NCBI RefSeq assembly: GCF_000247695.1 | Contig: NW_004624783.1 | Coordinates: forward strand, 2,238,541 to 2,302,540 | DNA: 64,000 bases | Source of the DNA: Heterocephalus glaber | Taxonomy: Eukaryota > Chordata > Mammalia > Rodentia > Bathyergidae | Direction of reading: 5' to 3' | Shown here: positions 58,039 through 64,000 of the stretch, one piece after another | Layout of the letters: every line of letters starts with the position of its first letter | Numbering within the stretch: position 1 is the first letter of the stretch | Notes under the pieces: model-generated | What the model was told of the DNA's origin: nothing | What the model saw: the letters and a program-made list of their open reading frames with translations, nothing else | Databases searched by the model: none | Program-made: the position numbers and the translations under genes

Positions 58039-58724
58039 TAACATGAAATAGGAAGAAAAGGGGCAAAGGGGAANNNNNNNNNNNNNNNNNNNNNNNNNNN
58101 NNNNNNNNNNNNNNNNNNNNNNNNNNNNNNNNNNNNNNNNNNNNNNNNNNNNNNNNNNNNNNNNNNNNNNNNNNNNNNNNNNNNNNNNNNNNNNNNNNNN
58201 NNNNNNNNNNNNNNNNNNNNNNNNNNNNNNNNNNNNNNNNNNNNNNNNNNNNNNNNNNNNNNNNNNNNNNNNNNNNNNNNNNNNNNNNNNNNNNNNNNNN
58301 NNNNNNNNNNNNNNNNNNNNNNNNNNNNNNNNNNNNNNNNNNNNNNNNNNNNNNNNNNNNNNNNNNNNNNNNNNNNNNNNNNNNNNNNNNNNNNNNNNNN
58401 NNNNNNNNNNNNNNNNNNNNNNNNNNNNNNNNNNNNNNNNNNNNNNNNNNNNNNNNNNNNNNNNNNNNNNNNNNNNNNNNNNNNNNNNNNNNNNNNNNNN
58501 NNNNNNNNNNNNNNNNNNNNNNNNNNNNNNNNNNNNNNNNNNNNNNNNNNNNNNNNNNNNNNNNNNNNNNNNNNNAAATAGGGAAGGGTGGAGGGGGTGA
58601 AGGGAGGGCTAGGAATGGGGAAAAAATAGGAACCAAGATGCATCATGTAAAGGTACAAGTTCCCAATGAGAAATGTAAATGTGTTGTATACCTAAAATGT
58701 ACCAATAAAAGAATTTAATTAAAA
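58039..58724 (+). mobile_element. 5'-truncated L1 3' end, interrupted by the gap
   Basis: The G-rich tract, the CCAATGA and TGTATACCTAAAATGTAC landmarks and the AATAAA-containing tail match the copies at 23.8, 27.7 and 45.7 kb. The element is bounded by a perfect 16-bp target-site duplication, AATTATACTTCCCTTT, at 58023-58038 and 58725-58740. Confidence 0.88.
58074..58575. other. assembly gap (502 N) inside an L1 3' UTR copy
   Basis: The left flank (aggaagaaaaggggcaaagg) and the right flank (aaatagggaagg) are two parts of the same L1 3' UTR seen intact at 23.8 kb, where they are only about 90 bases apart. The gap therefore hides part of the G-rich polypurine tract. Confidence 0.95.
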
Positions 58725-58997
58725 AAATTATACTTCCCTTTAATTCTTTAGTCATAGTTTCTTTTACTTCTTTGAACATATTTATATTAGCTGATTAGAA
58801 GTTTTTGTATAATGAGTGCAACATTTAAGCTTTCTCAGAGAGTGTTTCTATTGGCTGTTTTTCCCCCTATGTAGAGCCCATACTTTCCTGTTTCTTTGCG
58901 TGTCTCAACTTTTTATTGTTGACAGAGCCATTTATGTATTTAATTTTAAAACTGAAGTGTGTAAAATAGTGTAATAGTTATGCTTTTAAAGTATAGA

Positions 58998-59055
58998 CAT
59001 GGGCTAGGGAGTTGAATACTTGCCCTGAGTCCAATCCCCATCACTGCAAAATAAA
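58998..59055 (+). mobile_element. decayed ID fragment
   Basis: ATGGGCTAGGGAGTTGAATA, then GAGTCCAATCCCCATCACTG. A box damaged. Confidence 0.5.
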
Positions 59056-59442
59056 CAACAAGAGCAGCTAGTAAAGAAGATGTATAATTCAGAGCATTTT
59101 AGCATATTCACAGGATGGGCAAATATTATCAATATCTAATGCCAGAACATTTTTGTCACCCTGAAACTTTACACCTGATAGTTGAAAAATGGACATTAAA
59201 ATAATGTAACGGGGTAACCCTGGAAATCAGAACCCTTCCTTGACCAGTGGTTTGTTCCTGTTTTATTATTGTTGTTGTTTAGTAACTTTTCTAGAAAAAA
59301 ATCTGCATTAGATGTACTCATTGTTAAGGTTTAAATACTAAATATTCCCCCAAAACTCATGTCCCCAGTGTAGCAATATTCAGAGGAGGGTCCTAGAAAG
59401 TTAACTGGATCATGCTTTAAATTCATTGATGAAACTGTAATT

Positions 59443-59598
59443 TATTTATTTGTTTAGAGACAGGGTCTTGCTACATAGTTCAGGCTGGCCTTAAATTCAT
59501 TATGTAGTCCAGGCTGGCCTCGAACTTGCAGCAGTGATCCTCCTGCCTCAGCCTCTCGAATGCTAGGATTATGGGCATGCACCATCATGCCCGGGTTG
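59443..59598 (-). mobile_element. B1 SINE
   Basis: TTTAGAGACAGGGTCTTGCT, AGGCTGGCCTTAAATTCATT repeated as AGGCTGGCCTCGAACTTGC, then GCATGCACCATCATGCCCGG. Confidence 0.94.
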
Positions 59599-59599
59599 T

Positions 59600-60720
59600 G
59601 GTCATATCTTAAGGCCCACCATTGAGTACCTGTACTCAGAACTAAAATCCAAGGTCTTTTCTCTTAACCTGGCCCCAAGCTGCCTTAACAGTTATAACAC
59701 TTCACCATAGAATTAAGGTGGTGGGGAGGCCAGGTCTTTGGTGAATGCTTTATAGCCGAAGAGGGCACTTTTCCAGAAGAGCCTCTTTTCTCTTTGACCA
59801 TTTGGAAAGCCAGTAGCCTCTGTACAGCCTTGTAAGGCAGGGAGGCATCTACTTTCAGAAAAGCCTTCCCTAGGTCCTCCTGAGACCAAGGTAATCCAAG
59901 GGGAACTCAGGTGTTAAGCTGAGAGAGGAGGACCTGCCAACCTCTTGAGATCTTCACTGATCAGCTTTCCCCTCCAGGTTTCCCAGTGCTGATCCTACCA
60001 ATTGCAGCCACAATCTCACTTTTGGCCACTCAAGAAATGTTTGTATAGTTCATGGTGCCCTGAGAAGAGATTTTATGCTGTCTGTAACAATGACATATCT
60101 TTCTGTTATCAGATAATTTAGGAAACATCCATGACTTCCACAAGAGCCTTTGGGAGTTATAATTTAGGTCTGCACATTTATCTTGGAAACAGCGGCCTTT
60201 ACAATGACCAGTGGTAGGTGGTGACCAAGTGATAACTGATCAGGAGAAATTCCACTCCTTTGGCTGAGCCATGCTTCCAAAAAGGGACGGCTGAGACTGA
60301 ACTGACCAAAGCTCTTTCTTTGTGAAAGGCCTTCTCAGCAGAGCCAGGCGAGCAACTCATTGGAGCCAGACAGCTTTGGCTTGTATTGCCTGTGCATATT
60401 ACTGATGTTGGAAGGGGTCCTGTTGGCTTTCTATGAGTCTCATTGTTCTGTGGAGAAAGAGCTGGAGAGAGATTCATTTTGTAAGACACTTACATAGAGG
60501 AACTGACCCACACAGTAGAAGGTTAGGAGGGGAATAATGTATATACAGATCTTGCCCTCCTCGGAATCTTGAACCTGAGAGTGTGGTAGGTTAAAGAAGG
60601 CTGCAGCTTCACTAGTATTCCTTCTAATGGGAAGTGGATCTCTTAGTGGTCTGTTACTTTTTGACCTTTAGAGTATGACCAAATGATAGTATGCAATTTT
60701 ATGCCTGGTCTCTAACAGAA
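59600..60720. other. intergenic, unassigned
   Basis: No named repeat or exon. The minus frame 60199-60489 is unsupported. Confidence 0.4.
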
Positions 60721-60722
60721 CT

Positions 60723-61109
60723 TGTGTTTGTTACTTTTCCTCTTGTTGCTGAGACAAAATACCCAATCCTCAAAATTAAAGGGGAAAAGGTTTATTTAGC
60801 TCACAGTTCACAGAGGTTTCAGTCCATAATCGGCTGACTCCAGGGCAGGGTGCAGAGGGATCACAGTTCAAGGCAGCGGAAGACAGCAAAAGCAACAAGG
60901 GAGCTTAACAGTGTCTCTCTGCCCCTTTTATCCCATCCAGACTACTGGGATTAGGGCGGTGCCAAACCAATCACTCACGTGTAGTGATTTAGTAATCACA
61001 CATCCTTAGTCCCAGCATCACACATTCCAGATTCAGCCAACTCTGAAAAGGAAGCCTCACTTCATCTGCATGAGGCTTTTGGGGGGACATCTATACAGAA
61101 AGCATAACA
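60723..61109 (-). mobile_element. MaLR-type solo LTR
   Basis: TTGTTGCTGAGACAAAATAC, AAAGGTTTATTTAGCTCACA and GTTTCAGTCCATAATCGG, ending AGCATAACA. 5-bp duplication GAACT / GGACT (60718-60722 and 61110-61114, one mismatch). Confidence 0.87.
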
Positions 61110-61210
61110 GGACTGGTAGCTTCTGTTTTAGACTCTTAGAGCCTTAAGCCATTATCATGAAAGATGTTCAACTACTCTGTTGGAGAAACTCCATGGAGAG
61201 GCTCAAAGAT

Positions 61211-61215
<5 letters not shown>

Positions 61216-61247
<32 letters not shown>
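61216..61247. repeat. (GA)n microsatellite
   Basis: Directly visible. Confidence 0.97.
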
Positions 61248-61248
<1 letters not shown>

Positions 61249-61467
61249 CCAGCTGTGGAGCCTGACCAGTTGTTCCCACTAAGGTGTCAGGCCTGTAAGT
61301 AAAGCAAGCCATCTAGGGTCCTCCAGACTGGCCCAGATGGCAACTTAATATCACAAGTGACCCCAGTGGGTGCCACAGTAGTGGAAGAATCACCCCACTG
61401 TGCCTTTCCCAAATTCATGACCTATAGAATCATGGGATATAATCATTGTTTTAAAATATGAAGTTTT

Positions 61468-61559
61468 GGGCCGGGGATTTAACTCAGTGGTTTCGCTGCC
61501 TGCTGCGCAAGCACAAGGACCCGAGTTCAATCTCTGGGACCAAAAAAATTAAAAAAAAA
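61468..61559 (+). mobile_element. ID-type SINE
   Basis: GGGCCGGGGATTTAACTCAG to GTTCAATCTCTGGGACC. Perfect 15-bp duplication AAAATATGAAGTTTT at 61453-61467 and 61560-61574. Confidence 0.96.
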
Positions 61560-62159
61560 AAAATATGAAGTTTTAATTTTAATCATGCAGAGATAAATAA
61601 CTGGAACAGGAAGCCAGTGCCCTTCTATGACAGTGTCCCTTATTCATGAACTAGGGACCAGAGTTAGACTCTGGCTTTTCTGTAGCTGTATGTAGATGGG
61701 GAATATATGGAATATATATACATATATTTCTTTATATAATTCTCCTAGGTGCCTGCTTGATGCACAAGCTGGTCATACCCAATAGGGACGCCTTTGTCCT
61801 CTTAGTGGATGGCAAATGTTGTGCTTATGACCAGTAAGTAAATATCTAGAAGGAAAATTGCTGAGTCACGGATATTTATGGTTCAGAGCTTTTATGTACA
61901 CACTGCCAAATTTTATTCCAGAATGGTACTACAGATTTCTACTTTCTTCCAAAGTCTGTGAGAATCCTTTCTTCCTACACCCCTCCTTTATCCTTAGTAA
62001 TACTGGTTGTTATCGAATATGGTAGTGTGATCTTATAAGTAATGTTATTTATTTACATGCCTGAGGTGTCACCATGCCTGGCACAATGTCTGGAACAAAT
62101 TAGATGCATAATAAATTGTTTTAACAAATGAAGAAAGACTATAAAGCCTGCAAAAAGCT

Positions 62160-63160
62160 CTTCCTCTAGCTCAGAGGCCTCTCTGTATTTCCTAGATGTC
62201 CCTCAAATTTATCATCCATCCACACCTTTACCTCCAACTCTGCTTCTTCCCCTTTGATGTTCTTTCCTCATCTCATGAATGGTATCCTATACACTCAGTT
62301 AACCTACCTAGAAACCTGGGGACCGTCCTTTCCTCCTTTGCTACTTCTTACTCCCTCCCTCCTATCCAACCAATGATCACATCCTGTCTGATTATTTATC
62401 CTCAACCTATTCACTCATTCTAAAAGTATTTATCAAGCATCTATGATGTGTCAGGGATTGTTCTAAGTACTAAAGATACAGAGAACAAAAGATACAAAAA
62501 TCCCTGCTCTCACAGTTAAATTGTAAAGGATCCCGGAGTCGATAAAAACTATGGAGAAAAATTAAGCAGAAAAGGGAATAAGGTAGGTGAGACAGGCTGC
62601 TGTCTTAAATAGGTGGTCAAATAAGGATTCATTCAGAGGCTGAAATTCAAGCAGAGACCTAAAGGAGGTGAGGGAGCAATCAATCATATCTTAAAAATCT
62701 CTCGAATCTGTCCACTTCTCTGCTCTGCTGTGCCACTGGTCCTGTGGAAACCACCACCGGACTACTGACTACTCGTCTTTGTGCCATCCACCTTTCATTT
62801 CATATCCATCTTCCCTTCAGGGGGGTATTTGTTAAAGTCAAAACCTGATATCCTCTCTTTGCTAAAAATCACTTAGTGCTTACCCCAAATTGCTCAAGAT
62901 AAAAAAATTCAAATTTAACCGAGTGTGGTGGCGCATGCACTTGGTAGGCTGAGGCAGAAGGATCATCAAGAGTTCCAGGCCAACCTGGACCACATACTGA
63001 ATTCAAGGCCAGCCTGTGCGACATAGTGAGACCCTGTCTCTAAAACAAAAACAAAATACAAATTCATTAACTAATATCTCCTTAAAAGCTCCTGGATCCT
63101 TCTCCAAACTTCTTTCCCCCATGTCTCCACTTACAGCCACAGGTACTTTGAGTTTTTTTC
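62160..63160 (-). mobile_element. L2-like LINE (antisense) with nested insertions
   Basis: Plus-strand text follows the antisense L2 order: ATGTCCCTCAAATTTATC, ACCTGGGGACCGTCCTTTCC, CCAACCAATGATCACATCCT, then GTCCACTTCTCTGCTCTGCT and AACCACCACCGGACTACTGA, then CTCTTTGCTAAAAATCACTT, then AAAGCTCCTGGATCCTTCTC. The order is interrupted by another old repeat (about 62405-62665) and by a B1 (62913-63058). No open frame. Confidence 0.6.
62913..63058 (+). mobile_element. B1 SINE
   Basis: CCGAGTGTGGTGGCGCATGC, GGCTGAGGCAGAAGGATCAT, CAAGGCCAGCCTGTGCGACA and GTGAGACCCTGTCTC. Confidence 0.93.
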
Positions 63161-64000
63161 AATAAGCATAGAGCTGAACTTTTTAACATTTTCTCACAGG
63201 GCCTTTCTTCTCATTCCATAAAGAAGATAGGGTTTTGTTTTTGCTGTTGTTTTATTTGGGTTTAAGATGCATTTTAGAGAATGTAGCTCTCTTTCAAAGA
63301 GCCTTGCATTCAAGGATAGGTTTTGTGACAGGATGAAACTTTCTAATCAGGAAGGTAAGAGCTAATCATGCAGATGAGCGACATTTGTAGCTTAACTAAA
63401 GCAGGGGCTGTGGCTATACGTTATTAATAAGCTGAGGGCTGGTGGCATGGCCCTGGCTATTAATAGCATTAAGCTAGATGGACTCCAAGTCTGGACGTGA
63501 TGAGAGTACAAAGTTCTGCATCCTCCGAGAGGGAGTCCTTTTGCATAGCAATTGGGTTAGGTTTTGGGAGGCGGAGGACTTGCACTGAAGTGCTCATGTA
63601 CAAGTTCATGGGCTCTCTGGGTCAGAATTCCCCACTGTAGGTGACTGGAGAACTCCGTGAGTGAGAGAAGCACCAGGGCACAGGGTCAGACCATAGCCTT
63701 GTATCCAGGGGACCTTGTCAGTGTTCTTGTGCTCTGAGGCAGGCCAGGATCACACTCTGGATCCTGCCTTGCAAATCCAAGTTGTAGTTCCCAAGGTCAG
63801 GCGGGAAGCTCATTGCAAATCCGTGCCCACAACCAGCAAGGTGACAATTAGTAGATGTCCTATTGCAGGGATTAGAGAAACTGATACTGCATCTGAAGGG
63901 AGGAATATTAATGAGGGTCAGGACAGATGAAGCTGGCAGCTCCCTGAGAAAGGCTGTCCTTAAAGAAAGACCAGACATAGGATCATCCTTTCAGAACCTA
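63160..64000. other. intergenic, single-copy-looking
   Basis: No repeat or exon named. 63260-63480 is rich in TAAT-type cores (GCTAATCATGCAGATGAG, TATTAATAGCATTAAGC). Confidence 0.4.

Noticed and set aside
58025..58658. Frames of more than 200 codons across the 58-kb gap
   Set aside because: Almost all N; the ends are an L1 3' UTR.
25330..64000. Exons of EXOC4, the expected neighbour
   Set aside because: I looked for coding segments on the minus strand and found none I could support; in human the genes are separated by tens of kilobases.

Overview
This window is mammalian nuclear DNA. It holds large introns, intergenic sequence and dense retroposons, with no bacterial-style gene packing. 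The SINE set points to a rodent outside the mouse/rat group. There are many tRNA-derived ID-type SINEs with GGGATTTAGCTCAGTGG heads and GTACCAAAA tails, B1 (7SL-derived) elements, and composite B1+ID dimers, but no B2 elements. The ID consensus resembles what I associate with the beaver (Castor) side of the tree; that species guess is low confidence.

The one protein gene I can support lies on the minus strand, from about 25.1 kb leftwards. Five exons join in phase: 25022-24747, 18582-18475, 16093-16012, 12873-12773 and 9169-9088. They encode the start and first leucine-rich repeats of a protein I identify as LRGUK (leucine-rich repeats and guanylate kinase domain). The family is testis-expressed and is needed for manchette and axoneme assembly in spermatids. 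The later LRRs and the guanylate kinase domain must lie beyond position 1. Exon 1 sits in a CpG-rich promoter (about 24.6-25.15 kb). That promoter has a YY1-type site over the start codon, an X-box-like (RFX) half-site just upstream and a ZNF143-type element at 25075-25097. An assembly gap (25156-25271) beside a (CA)n tract lies directly upstream.

From about 25.3 kb to 64 kb I see no convincing exon. In human, LRGUK lies between EXOC4 and SLC35B4, so this should be the EXOC4-LRGUK intergenic region. It is filled with retroelements: MaLR-type solo LTRs (31.3, 42.0, 50.5 and 60.7 kb), a complete LTR-internal-LTR MaLR element (46.7-49.0 kb), an MLT1-like LTR split by a later insertion (54.6-55.5 kb), head-to-head ERV LTRs (39.2-39.9 kb), two consecutive antisense L1 fragments (33.6-36.2 kb), and four copies of a rodent L1 3' UTR with a G-rich polypurine tract. 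The second assembly gap (58074-58575) lies inside one of those L1 copies.

I found no new kind of biological system. The most useful results are the five unannotated LRGUK exons, the promoter architecture, and a well-resolved record of nested insertions with target-site duplications.
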